A DNA stretch of 52,276 bases from Bacteroidota bacterium (GCA_005772895.1 SXIH01000046.1:1-52276); one strand, 5' to 3'. Shown: positions 1-9,359, counted from the first letter of the stretch. Notes: generated by a model from the letters alone, not told the origin. Numbers and translations: made by a program.

Positions 1-2184
1 GCTAAAAATGGAAAAGCTCAACTTGAAAACAGCAAAGGGAAATACAAAACCACTGCAAAACGTGTTGTTTCGGTTGGTGGAACAATTAAAGCACAGGAAT
101 TGGTTTTAGGAACAAGCATTGTAAAAGGAAAAGGCTCTATGTCGGCTCAAGAGCTTGCTGATGCTGCTTTTTATAAATGGCGCGTTGGAAAACAAAACCA
201 AGTGGTTATCAAAAATGCTGATTTTGTTTATGCCAGTCCATCCGTTACTCTTGACGAAGCAGGAAAAAAAGTGTACATCTCTATTGTTTTCGGAAGTTTC
301 AATACGTTTAATTCGGGTGCTGATAAGAAAAAAGAGTTGGCTGTGCCCTACTCCGGCAAAACTAAAAAACTGAAAGAACCGGAAGACAGAAGCTGTAATG
401 CCTGTAAAAAATTCAAAGATTGGGAAGGATTAGCAAGTGGATTATATGTTGAGGAAGGTAAAATCTTTATCAAATATGCAAACTTAAAAGCCCTTTCTAA
501 ATTCATTCGTAAATCAGGCGATGGATTGGCAGTAGATGTTATTCAGCGCTCACAATATGATAATCCGGATTACAATATTGTAGACAACAACCTCATTTCA
601 AAAGGTGTGCTTTTGAAAACAGTTACTATGAGCAAACTTTATAGTAAGAACAAAATCAAACCTGTTAAAAAAGGCAGCCGCACCATCAAACCAACTTCAC
701 TGGATGTTCAATTGGGTGTTCTGCCAAAAAAAATAACCGGTCCTTACGAATTAAATTTATTAATTGTTCAAGATGGTAAACTATGTAAAGTAATTATGCC
801 ATCAAAAATTGAGCAAGGCGATCAGGAATCTAATTCTCCATTAAGCATGCTGTTGATGCCCGATAGCGCTGCTTATTTCAAACCACCTTTTGAACCAAAA
901 TCAGAATCTACTTTATTGACTTTCACTGTTCCTTTCGAAAAAAATAAATCGGATTACAAGGCAACGGACATGGAACCATTTTTAACGGCTTTGCAAGAAC
1001 CCGACTTTTTAATTGAAGGTTTGTATATAACTGCCTACTCTTCTATTGAAGGTGATGCAAAATCTAACGAGAAATTACAGAAGAAGCGTGCAGAAAGCAT
1101 TGTGAAAGCGCTTTCAAATATGCAAAAAGCCGGAGTTGTAACAAATGTTAAAACAACAGACTCCTGGAATTTATTTCAGATGGAAGCTGAAGATGGCAAA
1201 TATGATTATTTGACAAAGATGACAAAAGAAAAAGCCATTGCAGAAATTAACGGCAAAGGCTTGTCTGCTGAATTGGAGCCTATTCTTGGCAAAGAGCGTT
1301 TTGCTCAAATTATAATGGATGTTACTTATGATATTACTGGCAACAAAGAAGAAAAATTTTCTGTTAGTAAATTCAATCAGGCAATGAAGAAAAATGATTT
1401 GAAACAGTGCATGAAAATTCAGTATTACATTGGAAAACAAATGCGAAATCAAAAATATTCTGCTGAAGCTCCATCAAAAATGAATATTCCTTTTGAAGCA
1501 AAAAATGCAGGACTATTAAACAACCAAGTTGTTTTGCATTTTATGTATAACAACAATGTAGCGAGTGATGAAGATTATATGGAAATGAAAAAATTGGCAA
1601 CACTTGATCCTGCAAATAACTACATTACTTTCAATAACATTTTTTGTGCAATCAAATTGGACAGTACAATCGGAGATGTAAAAGCACAAAATGAAATGCA
1701 AAAACGAATTGAAGCTTTGTATAAAACAGAGATACCAAAAAAATACGTGGATGCATTGAACATCGAATGGCAATTCAAAATTATTGAGTCGATGGATTCA
1801 GCTGAAAACAGCGAAGTTATAACTCAAGCTTGTATCGAAAAAATCAAACAATTTTACAATATCAAAGAATCATCCTGGCAAAACAATTTGAAATTGGCTT
1901 ATGTATTTGCACGTTTCAAAGATTATAAATTTGCAGCAAGTCTGTTATCACCATTTATTTCAAATCAAACAGTAAACGAAAATTTATTGTTTGCCTATGC
2001 TTCTATTTGTGCAAAAAGTCCGGAATTATATAAATCCAGAACATTTGTATTAGCACTTCAAAAAGCAGAGCAAGCAAATCACGACAGGTATTGCAAATTA
2101 TTCGGAACTCCGAATATGACCTTCCAGGTTTTCGATAATCCTTTTGTAAAAGCAGATTATAAAAAGGCGGCATGCAGCAAATAG
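1..2184 (+). CDS. OmpA-like domain protein, 5'-truncated
   Basis: The frame is open from base 1, so the gene begins outside the window; an internal TTG at 100 is not needed as a start. About 728 codons are visible. Near the middle (around base 1010-1120) is a stretch resembling the peptidoglycan-binding OmpA C-terminal domain: a beta strand ending ITAYSS, then a spaced N-x-K-L-x-K-x-RAES-V helix. The last third is helical and may be TPR-like. A CNACKKF cysteine pair lies near codon 131. Function is not known; a cell-envelope protein is likely. It overlaps the next gene by 13 bases, suggesting co-transcription. The fold call rests on motif resemblance only. Confidence 0.6.
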   Translation, partial: AKNGKAQLENSKGKYKTTAKRVVSVGGTIKAQELVLGTSIVKGKGSMSAQELADAAFYKWRVGKQNQVVIKNADFVYASPSVTLDEAGKKVYISIVFGSFNTFNSGADKKKELAVPYSGKTKKLKEPEDRSCNACKKFKDWEGLASGLYVEEGKIFIKYANLKALSKFIRKSGDGLAVDVIQRSQYDNPDYNIVDNNLISKGVLLKTVTMSKLYSKNKIKPVKKGSRTIKPTSLDVQLGVLPKKITGPYELNLLIVQDGKLCKVIMPSKIEQGDQESNSPLSMLLMPDSAAYFKPPFEPKSESTLLTFTVPFEKNKSDYKATDMEPFLTALQEPDFLIEGLYITAYSSIEGDAKSNEKLQKKRAESIVKALSNMQKAGVVTNVKTTDSWNLFQMEAEDGKYDYLTKMTKEKAIAEINGKGLSAELEPILGKERFAQIIMDVTYDITGNKEEKFSVSKFNQAMKKNDLKQCMKIQYYIGKQMRNQKYSAEAPSKMNIPFEAKNAGLLNNQVVLHFMYNNNVASDEDYMEMKKLATLDPANNYITFNNIFCAIKLDSTIGDVKAQNEMQKRIEALYKTEIPKKYVDALNIEWQFKIIESMDSAENSEVITQACIEKIKQFYNIKESSWQNNLKLAYVFARFKDYKFAASLLSPFISNQTVNENLLFAYASICAKSPELYKSRTFVLALQKAEQANHDRYCKLFGTPNMTFQVFDNPFVKADYKKAACSK

Positions 2185-2408
2185 TGAATCAGCCCGATTC
2201 TCAACTGTTGTTACAACTTGTAACAATGAAGATGCCTTTTGGCAGATACAAGAATACTATTTTGTGTGATTTACCCGTTTCTTATCTCGAATGGTTTCAA
2301 CGCAAAGGTTTCCCTGAAGGAAAATTAGGTATGCTTTTACAAACGATGTATGAAATAAAGTTAAATGGTTTAGAGGGATTGTTGAGACCATTGAAAAGTA
2401 AAAAATAA
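2172..2408 (+). CDS. DUF3820 family protein
   Basis: A 78-residue protein whose central part (MPFGRYKNTILCDLPVSYL, then a WF-x-RKGFP-x-GKLG-x-LL segment and YEIKLNGLE) matches DUF3820, a small bacterial family sometimes labelled putative quorum-sensing-regulated virulence factor. The biochemical role is unknown. There is no signal peptide or membrane segment, so it is probably cytoplasmic. It overlaps the preceding gene by 13 bases in another frame and is probably translated from the same mRNA. An internal ATG (Met-19 or Met-21) is an alternative start, because the conserved part begins there. Confidence 0.8.
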   Translation: MQQIVNQPDSQLLLQLVTMKMPFGRYKNTILCDLPVSYLEWFQRKGFPEGKLGMLLQTMYEIKLNGLEGLLRPLKSKK

Positions 2409-2424
2409 TTTCTAACTTTATAGA

Positions 2425-3324
2425 ATGAAGAATTTCATAAAACTACTTTTAATATTGCCATTGCTGAATTCATCGCTTTTTGCACAAGAGGAAACACCAT
2501 CTGATACAAGTGGCAAAGAAAGATCTTTTAAGATAGGCTTATACATTGGTTCCTATTTTGCAAATAAATATACTGCAGGTGCTTATGATGGATATGGTTT
2601 TGATATAAATGGAGTAAGAAATTCAACATTTGAAACAAGCTATATGTATCAAAAAATTATTAATGAATATGGCGGTGGTTACGGACAAGTTGATCAAATT
2701 GCGATAGCCTTAGGTGTAAACTCTACAGCTGATTGGTCGTTTACAAAAGATGATATGCCAGTTAATATGCGTTATATTCCTTCATTTTTGTTGGGATTGC
2801 AATGCCGTTACTCGGTTGATAAAAAAAATGCCATTTCATTAAATTTAAATGCTGCAAAACTAAAGGTATCTGGAAATTTCACAATGACAACTCGCCCACC
2901 AAGCGGTTCTTCTCAAATAAACAACAGCATTCAAACATTCGGAATAGAAGGTGGAGAACAACGTTTAATGATTCAGGTTGGTTATAGCAGAATTATAGGG
3001 AATAATGAAAAAGCAAACTTTTTTGTTGAAGGAGGATTAAACATGACATATTCTCAGTTTGATAAAAATGAAATTTTAATCAACACTCTACACATAGATT
3101 TAGTTGCATTTTATGATTACCAGGGAATCCAATCGCCTCAAACTAGACTTCCTAGAGGAATGGGATACGGAGCTTATGCAGGAGCTGGTGTAAATATAAC
3201 TGCAGGAGAAAAATTTACTGTTCAATTACTTTATACTCCATCCTACGAAGGAATAAAGATTGGAAATAATCCACAACTAAAATGGCAACATTCAATTGGA
3301 TTAAGAGCTTATTATAATTTCTAA
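2425..3324 (+). CDS. Outer-membrane beta-barrel protein, unknown
   Basis: 299 residues with a clear Sec signal peptide (MKNFIKLLLILPLLNSSLFAQ, cleavage after the SLFAQ region). The mature part alternates short amphipathic strands rich in Gly, Tyr and Asn, and ends in an aromatic residue (AYYNF), as outer-membrane barrels do. No specific family is recognised; PorT-like or OMP_b-brl-like barrels are the nearest guess. It lies 16 bases after the DUF3820 gene on the same strand. Its stop overlaps the stop of the convergent downstream gene. Confidence 0.6.
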   Translation: MKNFIKLLLILPLLNSSLFAQEETPSDTSGKERSFKIGLYIGSYFANKYTAGAYDGYGFDINGVRNSTFETSYMYQKIINEYGGGYGQVDQIAIALGVNSTADWSFTKDDMPVNMRYIPSFLLGLQCRYSVDKKNAISLNLNAAKLKVSGNFTMTTRPPSGSSQINNSIQTFGIEGGEQRLMIQVGYSRIIGNNEKANFFVEGGLNMTYSQFDKNEILINTLHIDLVAFYDYQGIQSPQTRLPRGMGYGAYAGAGVNITAGEKFTVQLLYTPSYEGIKIGNNPQLKWQHSIGLRAYYNF

Positions 3325-4076
3325 AGCTTTGCCAGATACTTTTTGGCTTTTATCTTGAAAAACTCATCTTCGATAATGTAATATTTCCGTGAAGGTAATT
3401 TTAGGACTTGTTCAAAATAAATTTTCGCTAATTTTTTTTGATTGTTTTCATATAATGCTTCTGCATAATAAAAATTACAGCCAACATTTGCAGGGAAATG
3501 TTTCAAAGCCTTCTTCATTGTTGCTACAGCTTTATTTTTATCAGGCCAGGTTAAAACTATAGGAATATATGGTGTTTTATAATTTAATACTGCATCCACT
3601 TTCCAACCGCCACCCTCGTTGTACATAGAATCCGACTCAATCAACAATTTGGTATGATAAAGCATTTTTGCCAAAACACCTTCTTCAGCACTTTTCATTA
3701 CACCTTCAATTTCGGCAAGCAGACCAATTGATGAAACTAATTCAAAACGAATTTTTCCGTCCTTGGGAAATTTCTTCACCAACTCGTTCCCTTTTTCAAT
3801 TGCTTTCTTATAAATAACTTTCTTTTCATTGTCATTCACAAATACAAATCTGCCTTTAAAATTGAGACATTGCAAATAATATCCTCCCGCTACTTTTACT
3901 TCTTTATTTTGTTTTAACAGCTCTTCAAAAACCCTAATTGCTTTATCAACATTAACCGAATTTGCTTGTATTCCTTTTGCATTTTCAGCGCGGGCATTGA
4001 AATAGTCGATACCCTTTTGCAGATCATTGTCCGCAGAAGGAAATAAAAAAAGTAATATGAAGATGAAGTTTGTCAA
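3321..4076 (-). CDS. Exported TPR-like protein
   Basis: 251 residues. A short hydrophobic N-terminus (MTNFIFILLFLFPSA) suggests export. The rest is helical with TPR-like periodicity: an RVFEELLKQNKE segment, then around residues 180-235 KKALKHFPANVG, AEALYENNQKKLAKIYFEQVLKL. TPRs usually hold protein partners; none is identifiable here. The only in-frame start before the hydrophobic segment is TTG at 4076, with an in-frame stop a few codons upstream, so a TTG start is likely. It converges with the barrel gene (4-base overlap) and lies downstream of the Rieske gene behind an inverted repeat. Confidence 0.55.
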   Translation of the reverse strand: MTNFIFILLFLFPSADNDLQKGIDYFNARAENAKGIQANSVNVDKAIRVFEELLKQNKEVKVAGGYYLQCLNFKGRFVFVNDNEKKVIYKKAIEKGNELVKKFPKDGKIRFELVSSIGLLAEIEGVMKSAEEGVLAKMLYHTKLLIESDSMYNEGGGWKVDAVLNYKTPYIPIVLTWPDKNKAVATMKKALKHFPANVGCNFYYAEALYENNQKKLAKIYFEQVLKLPSRKYYIIEDEFFKIKAKKYLAKL

Positions 4077-4095
4077 ATCGTTACCTGTTATACGC

Positions 4096-4144
4096 TAATA
4101 GGAAAAGTTAGTTGTTAATCCCCCCTATTAACATTTTCCTATTA
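4096..4144. repeat. 11-bp perfect inverted repeat
   Basis: TAATAGGAAAA at 4096-4106 is exactly complementary to TTTTCCTATTA at 4134-4144, with a 27-base loop containing a CCCCCC run. It lies between the end of the Rieske gene and the start of the TPR-like gene. It could be a weak transcription barrier or one of the word-like spacer repeats seen elsewhere in the window. There is no U-tract adequate for a standard terminator. Confidence 0.6.
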
Positions 4145-4159
4145 ACCAATAACTATTTC

Positions 4160-5161
4160 TTAATAAAACTGTTTCGCCCACTGACGGTATTTTCCAATTG
4201 GTCCGTCACCTTTTGCTAAGGCAGGATAATCCATATACACTTTGTTCTCCCAAATTTTAAAATCCTGGCTCACATCATGAGCATAACCATCAAAAGCTTT
4301 GTTCAATAAAATTTTTGTCAACATTTTTTTAGGTAATAAAGAAAGTGCCGGGTGAATTTTAGAAGATTTAAATTTTTTATTTACACTCATTCCAATTTTT
4401 AAATTGATAGTATTCTCATCTATTGGCATTGGAAAAACGTATTGACGGGTTTTTAATTGCATTTCAGGCAGATCCACTTCAACAAAAGAGTAACCTAAAC
4501 CATGCACATGAATATTTATTTCAGCTTTAATACCTTTTGTTCCTTTGCCGATGAATCCTTCAGGAGCACGGTTAAATCCATAACAGGCATTTAAATATGC
4601 GCCATCATCATTCAATTCTCTAATGGTAGTAATATTGCTGTATTTATGGACAACGGAAAAGTGTCCGACATCAACACTGTTCTCTGTAGTTTCCTGCGGA
4701 TGTGATTTCAATAAAAAATCTGTGGTTTTTATTTCTGTCCAGTCATCATCATTTGTTACCGGAACTTCCCAAGCAGGTTGAGAATTTTTTTTATGATGCC
4801 AATATAAAATAAAACCATTTTTTTCCTGAATAGGATATGTTTTTAAAATTGCTTTTGGAGGAGGTTTAGTGCTATATCCCGTTTTTGTACACGTTCCTTT
4901 TGTATCAAAACAAAAATAGTGGAACGGACAAACAATGGTTTCTCCTTCTACATGCCCGCCATGTGCTAAATGTCCACCCAAGTGCGGACAATAAGCATCA
5001 ACCAAACAAGCTTCTCCGCTTTCGGTTCTGAACAAAACAAGTTCTTTCCCTGCAATCTTTTTATTGATTATCTGTTTTGCTTTAAGATTATCTGAATTTT
5101 CAATTACATACCAACTATTGGGATAAGGGAATAATTTAGTTGGTGTAGGCATTTGTTCCAT
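4160..5161 (-). CDS. Rieske non-heme iron oxygenase
   Basis: 333 residues. The N-terminal Rieske domain binds a 2Fe-2S cluster through C58-x-H60 and C78-x2-H81. The catalytic domain has the mononuclear iron motif N161-x2-D164-x2-H167-x4-H172, so both redox centres look intact. The overall layout recalls KshA-type 3-ketosteroid hydroxylases and the cholesterol 7-desaturase (Neverland/DAF-36) group; the substrate cannot be read from sequence. No reductase gene is nearby, so electrons must come from an unlinked ferredoxin or reductase. It is soluble or membrane-associated. It lies downstream of the Mla-TauE gene series with a 44-base gap and may be transcribed with it. Confidence 0.85.
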   Translation of the reverse strand: MEQMPTPTKLFPYPNSWYVIENSDNLKAKQIINKKIAGKELVLFRTESGEACLVDAYCPHLGGHLAHGGHVEGETIVCPFHYFCFDTKGTCTKTGYSTKPPPKAILKTYPIQEKNGFILYWHHKKNSQPAWEVPVTNDDDWTEIKTTDFLLKSHPQETTENSVDVGHFSVVHKYSNITTIRELNDDGAYLNACYGFNRAPEGFIGKGTKGIKAEINIHVHGLGYSFVEVDLPEMQLKTRQYVFPMPIDENTINLKIGMSVNKKFKSSKIHPALSLLPKKMLTKILLNKAFDGYAHDVSQDFKIWENKVYMDYPALAKGDGPIGKYRQWAKQFY

Positions 5162-5205
5162 AAACGTATATTTTAACAGAATGCTAAAATAAGAAATTTA
5201 AGCAA

Positions 5206-5937
5206 CTAAATGTTTCTAATTTGCTTTACTAGCATGATAATCCCAACCAAAAGAATCAATGATAAAACAATATATTTAAACTGTGATTGAGAAAAGTGAT
5301 TCAATATTTTTTTTCCTATAAAAGTCCCAACAATGCTTACTACTAATAAAATAGGAACCAGATATAAATCGTGTTTATGCATATAACCGTTTGAAAAATA
5401 CACAATACTTCTGCTGAAATCAATCCCGAAATCAATTATTGCAGAAGTTGCAATAAATACATTTTTTTCAAGATTAAAAGCAGCCAAAGTTAATCCTCTT
5501 ATTGCTCCACCTGTTCCTAATAAACCTGCTGTTATTCCAGATAATGCTCCTCCGGTAACCGAATTAAACAACGTTGGTTTTAGTACTAAATTCTTAAAAA
5601 TTAAAAGTATTGTACTAATTGAAATAAGAAATATAGAAAGTGTTATAGATAAATAAGTATTATCAATAAACCGGGTCAAAAATGCACCAAGAATCACAAA
5701 TAAAACTGCTGGAATTCCAATTTGAATAATCAATTTCTTATCGAATCCTTTTCTAAAAAGTGCAATTTTTGCAATATTACTGGAAAGATGAAACAATGCT
5801 GTAATTCCTAGCACAGAGTGAAAATCAAAAAAGAAACTTGCTACTGGAACAAAAAAAAGTGATGAACCAAATCCACCTACTATTCCTAATACTTCTGCAA
5901 GAAGTGCTAATAAGATGAAAATAATTAAAAATTCCAA
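5206..5937 (-). CDS. TauE/SafE family permease
   Basis: 243 residues with about eight hydrophobic segments and the family's glycine-rich repeats (GIVGGFGSSLFFVP near the N-terminus; ITAGLLGTGGAIRG at the half-way duplication). The family exports sulfite, sulfoacetate or related organosulfur anions across the inner membrane; the actual substrate is unknown. The start is unusual: the codon is TTG and it directly abuts the upstream TAA stop, so no longer start exists in this frame. This implies translational coupling to the iron-permease gene. Confidence 0.85.
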   Translation of the reverse strand: MEFLIIFILLALLAEVLGIVGGFGSSLFFVPVASFFFDFHSVLGITALFHLSSNIAKIALFRKGFDKKLIIQIGIPAVLFVILGAFLTRFIDNTYLSITLSIFLISISTILLIFKNLVLKPTLFNSVTGGALSGITAGLLGTGGAIRGLTLAAFNLEKNVFIATSAIIDFGIDFSRSIVYFSNGYMHKHDLYLVPILLVVSIVGTFIGKKILNHFSQSQFKYIVLSLILLVGIIMLVKQIRNI

Positions 5938-6399
5938 TTAAGACGGTTTGTTTTGCTTAGTGTATTTTGCATTATGCAAATCTACTGCTTCTTCTATAGA
6001 ATGAGAAACAGAAAGCATTTTTTCTTTTTTTGCCATCTCTGCCAAAGTGCGATAATAAGAACTCAGAATTTCTAGTTCATCTTCTGTCAAGCCTTCAACG
6101 TCTATTAATCTGTTACTTGGTCCATTCAATGCCGCAACCAATTCATTCAATTTCAAATGCACTGCTTTAGAATCTTTATTTTGCATTCGTTGAATAAGAA
6201 ATACCATTAAAAATGTGACAATAGTTGTTCCTGTATTTATTACCAATTGCCAAGTATCCGAAAAATTAAAATAGGGTCCCGTTATTATCCATCCAAGAAT
6301 CACTATAAAGGCAAGCACAAAAGCTAAACTTGAACCACTGAAAACGGTTGCTAATTGTGCAATTTTTTCAAAAACGGTGCTTGTTTTTTTATTATTCAT
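5938..6399 (-). CDS. Low-affinity iron permease family protein
   Basis: 153 residues matching the small bacterial branch of the Fet4-type family: an N-terminal hydrophobic pair (VLAFIVILGWIITGP and TIVTFLMVFLIQRMQNKD), then a soluble helix starting KAVHLKLNELVAAL. The family name comes from yeast Fet4; iron transport by such short bacterial members is not established. It lies five bases downstream of mlaD and abuts the TauE gene, so it is part of the same operon. The C-terminus is charged and cytoplasmic. Confidence 0.8.
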   Translation of the reverse strand: MNNKKTSTVFEKIAQLATVFSGSSLAFVLAFIVILGWIITGPYFNFSDTWQLVINTGTTIVTFLMVFLIQRMQNKDSKAVHLKLNELVAALNGPSNRLIDVEGLTEDELEILSSYYRTLAEMAKKEKMLSVSHSIEEAVDLHNAKYTKQNKPS

Positions 6400-6404
6400 T
6401 CAAA

Positions 6405-7373
6405 TTATTTTTTCGAATTCGTTTTCTTTTGTTTATTGTAATACTTTTTAAAAGGCCAAGAATACTTTAACGCTTCCATATTTTGATCAAAATTACCTGC
6501 GGCACTTTCGATGCTTTTAATACTTGTATTCAAATTATGAACAAGAGTTGTATCATTCAACAACACTCCCATAGAACCTTTTCCTTGCTTTAAATCTTTA
6601 ACAAGTCCAGAAATGTCACCTGAAATAATTGCAGCAGTATCACTAAACATTTCTAGTTTTACAATTGTTTGATTAATTCTTGACGTAAGTGTGGTATCCG
6701 TAATTAAAGCCCCAATAGAACCTTTCCCATTTTTCATACCATATGTAATTCCTTTTAAATCTCCAGTTATTGATACAGCATGATTACTCATCAGTCGTAT
6801 ATTCACTAAAGAGGACTTCACATTTTCCGCAACAACAGTATCCATCAAGACACTCCACAAACTATTTTTGCTGTTTATTTTATCAGTAATTGTTCTTAGA
6901 TTTCCTGAAATAACCTTAATATTTTCATTAGTAACATTTAATGTTCTAACCATTTCATCCATTTCAATTGGTTTTAATGATTTTAAAACATCTCCTTCTT
7001 CCACCGTAGGAGAATCTTCCACGCTTGAATTAATATTTACCAACTTGTTCCCCATTAAACCATCTGTACCTACACTAGCTATTGCATTTTTTTTAATGAA
7101 TTGTTGAATATTTTTTTCTATAACCATAACTACATTCACAGAAGTGTCACTAATAATTTCAACAGACTCTACAGTCCCAACATCAATCCCTCCAAATCTT
7201 ACGTTATTACCCCTCATTAAGCCATTTACATTGTGAAATTGTGCACTGATTCTAACTGTTGAACCAAATAAGTTTTGCTTATTACCAATTAGGTACAAAG
7301 CTGTTACAAGCAACGCAGTGCCAATTATTATAAATGCCCCTAATCTCATATTTCTAAAATTTACTGTTGCCAT
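6405..7373 (-). CDS. MCE-family (MlaD-like) periplasmic lipid-binding protein
   Basis: 322 residues: one N-terminal membrane helix (residues about 13-30), one MCE domain (about 38-115, with GLMRGNNVRFGGIDVGTVESV), then a long helical tail containing two near-repeated GKGSIGALI / GKGSMGVLL segments, each followed by TDTTL / NDTTL. In Mla-type systems the MCE protein forms a hexamer that carries phospholipid between the inner membrane and the periplasm. The gene overlaps mlaF by one base. Export or import of lipid cannot be decided from sequence. Confidence 0.88.
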   Translation of the reverse strand: MATVNFRNMRLGAFIIIGTALLVTALYLIGNKQNLFGSTVRISAQFHNVNGLMRGNNVRFGGIDVGTVESVEIISDTSVNVVMVIEKNIQQFIKKNAIASVGTDGLMGNKLVNINSSVEDSPTVEEGDVLKSLKPIEMDEMVRTLNVTNENIKVISGNLRTITDKINSKNSLWSVLMDTVVAENVKSSLVNIRLMSNHAVSITGDLKGITYGMKNGKGSIGALITDTTLTSRINQTIVKLEMFSDTAAIISGDISGLVKDLKQGKGSMGVLLNDTTLVHNLNTSIKSIESAAGNFDQNMEALKYSWPFKKYYNKQKKTNSKK

Positions 7374-8152
7374 TATTCAAAAAATGTTTTTATTTTTTCG
7401 TCATTGGATTGTTTTAATTGTTCGTATGTTCCATCAGAATAACATACACCATCAATCAACATAATTATTCTGTCAGAAACAGCTTTCACACAATTCATAT
7501 CATGAGAAATAATAATTGATGAAGTTTTATATTTTTTTGCAAGTTCTCGCATCAAATTACTAATCTCTTTTGCAGTTATAGGATCAAGTCCAGTCGTAGG
7601 TTCATCATATAAAATAATATCCGGCTTCAATATTAATGTCCTTGCCAATGCAATTCTCTTCCGCATTCCACCGGAAAGCTCAGAAGGGCGCATATCAACT
7701 GTATGGGCTAGTCCAACATTCGTTAATGCTTCCATAACTAAATCCTCAACTTCTTTTTTGGTCAAATTTATTTTATGTCTTCTCAAAGGAAATTCTAAAT
7801 TTTCTCTAACAGTCATTGAGTCATACAATGCATTACTTTGAAATAAAAAACCAATTTTAACACGAATTTCATCTAGTTCATTATTATTTAAATCAGGAAT
7901 ACTTTTCCCAAGCACATTAATTGAACCAGCATCAGGTTTTATTAAACCAATAATGCATTTTATTAATACCGATTTACCGGAACCTGATTTTCCCAATACA
8001 ACTAAATTTTCACCTGTTTTTAAATGCATAGTGAAATTTTTAAGCACATGGTTATTTCCAAATGATTTATAAAGATTTTTCACGACAATCGATTCGCCAA
8101 TTTTTTCAGAATTTAACTCTGCTTTTACAATACTTTTAGCTTCTGTTATCAT
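7373..8152 (-). CDS. MlaF-like ABC transporter ATPase
   Basis: 259 residues with every ABC ATPase motif: Walker A GKSGSGKS (54-61), signature LSGGMRKR, Walker B IILYDEPTTGLDP and the switch His in IIISHD. The SGGMRKRIALAR signature is the form typical of the MCE/Mla ATPases. It energises the MlaE permease next to it at the cytoplasmic face. Its start overlaps the mlaE stop (ATGA), indicating translational coupling. Confidence 0.93.
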   Translation of the reverse strand: MITEAKSIVKAELNSEKIGESIVVKNLYKSFGNNHVLKNFTMHLKTGENLVVLGKSGSGKSVLIKCIIGLIKPDAGSINVLGKSIPDLNNNELDEIRVKIGFLFQSNALYDSMTVRENLEFPLRRHKINLTKKEVEDLVMEALTNVGLAHTVDMRPSELSGGMRKRIALARTLILKPDIILYDEPTTGLDPITAKEISNLMRELAKKYKTSSIIISHDMNCVKAVSDRIIMLIDGVCYSDGTYEQLKQSNDEKIKTFFE

Positions 8153-8916
8153 GTCAATCTCATTAAATCTGTTATTTGCACAGCTAGTAAATCAAGAATG
8201 AAAACCAACAGAGAAGAAATAACCACAGCAGAATTTGCAGATCTTCCAACTCCTTCCGTTCCTTTATTAGAATTATAACCTTTGTAACAGCCTATTATTC
8301 CTATCGCAAAACCAAAGAAAAATGTTTTTAATATTGATGGGACAACATCTCCGAAAGTAAGTGTGTCAAAAACCTGGTTCCAATATAAATTCCAACTTAC
8401 AACACCGTGAATATTCGTTCCAAGATATCCGCCATACAGAGAAACTGCATCCGCAAGAATTCCTAAAATAGGAATCATTAGAGTTGTTGCCATAACTCTT
8501 GTTGCGATTAAATATTTAAATGGATTAGTTCCCGAAACTTCCATTGCATCAATTTGCTCCGTTACTTTCATAGAACCAAGCTCTGCTCCTATTCCTGATC
8601 CGATTTTTCCGGCACAAATTAAAGCAGTAATAACTGGAGCAATTTCACGAACAAGCGAAACAGATACCATTTTGGGAAGCCAGCCTTCAGCACCAAATTC
8701 AACTAATGTTGGACGGGATTGAATAGTAATTACCAATCCCATTATAAAAGCAGTTATAGCAACTAAGGGTAAAGATTTATATCCAATATAAAAACATTGC
8801 CTAAGCAACTCAGAGAATTCATATCTAGGCTTAAACGCTTCAACAAAAAACCGATAGGTAAAGCGACCTATATCGCCAGTTTCTGATAGAAAAATTTGAA
8901 GCGTTTTTGATTTCAT
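8149..8916 (-). CDS. MlaE-like ABC transporter permease
   Basis: 255 residues with five or six membrane segments and the MlaE hallmark region VREIAPVITALICAGKIGSG, followed by AELGSMKVTEQIDAM and a later GCYKGY. This is the inner-membrane permease of an MCE lipid transporter, pairing with the ATPase and MCE protein encoded immediately downstream. It is the first gene of the series mlaE-mlaF-mlaD-iron permease-TauE. No MlaA, MlaB or MlaC homologue is present, as is common in Bacteroidota. Confidence 0.93.
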   Translation of the reverse strand: MKSKTLQIFLSETGDIGRFTYRFFVEAFKPRYEFSELLRQCFYIGYKSLPLVAITAFIMGLVITIQSRPTLVEFGAEGWLPKMVSVSLVREIAPVITALICAGKIGSGIGAELGSMKVTEQIDAMEVSGTNPFKYLIATRVMATTLMIPILGILADAVSLYGGYLGTNIHGVVSWNLYWNQVFDTLTFGDVVPSILKTFFFGFAIGIIGCYKGYNSNKGTEGVGRSANSAVVISSLLVFILDLLAVQITDLMRLT

Positions 8917-8961
8917 TATGAATTTATTCTAATCAAAAGAGAGAATATTAAGTTTTTTGAA

Positions 8962-9333
8962 TTAAGAAACCATTTTACTTAATATTTCTCCTTGACTATT
9001 TTGCTCTTCAAGAGACCAACCGTCAGTTAATGAGGTTTCTAACCAACTAGTTCCAGACTTTCTATATACTTGAATTGTTAATCCATAAACATCACTGAAT
9101 TTTTGCTCTAGATCAGCAACAGACATACTAGGAGAAATACTGATTTTCCCTTTATTATGAATAGTTCTGCATTCCCCAAGTGTTTTGCTATTGTGCTTAA
9201 CAAGCTTATGGGAAGCCGCACCTGATGATGTATGAGGCTTTGATAAGAATTCCAATTTTAAGTATGGAAAAGTATTATTAAATGCTTCTTGAATAGCATA
9301 TATTTTTCTGTGGTCATTAATCAGTATGTTCAT
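8962..9333 (-). CDS. USP-associated protein, paralogue of the 16444 gene
   Basis: 123 residues of unknown function. It aligns over its whole length with the 138-residue protein at 16444-16860: both start with a strand (MNILINDHRKI / MKIIIDDSTKI), continue with an FPxLKLEF segment, and end in a motif of the form V-[YF]-RKSG-x2-WL-x-T-x3-D-W-[ST]-L-x-EQN. The two share little in the middle. Each lies next to a USP gene, here as the last gene of the DoxX operon. No signal or membrane segment. A role in the same stress programme is inferred from position and paralogy only. Confidence 0.75.
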   Translation of the reverse strand: MNILINDHRKIYAIQEAFNNTFPYLKLEFLSKPHTSSGAASHKLVKHNSKTLGECRTIHNKGKISISPSMSVADLEQKFSDVYGLTIQVYRKSGTSWLETSLTDGWSLEEQNSQGEILSKMVS

Positions 9334-9359
9334 TTTATTTATTTTTTAAGATATTTATA

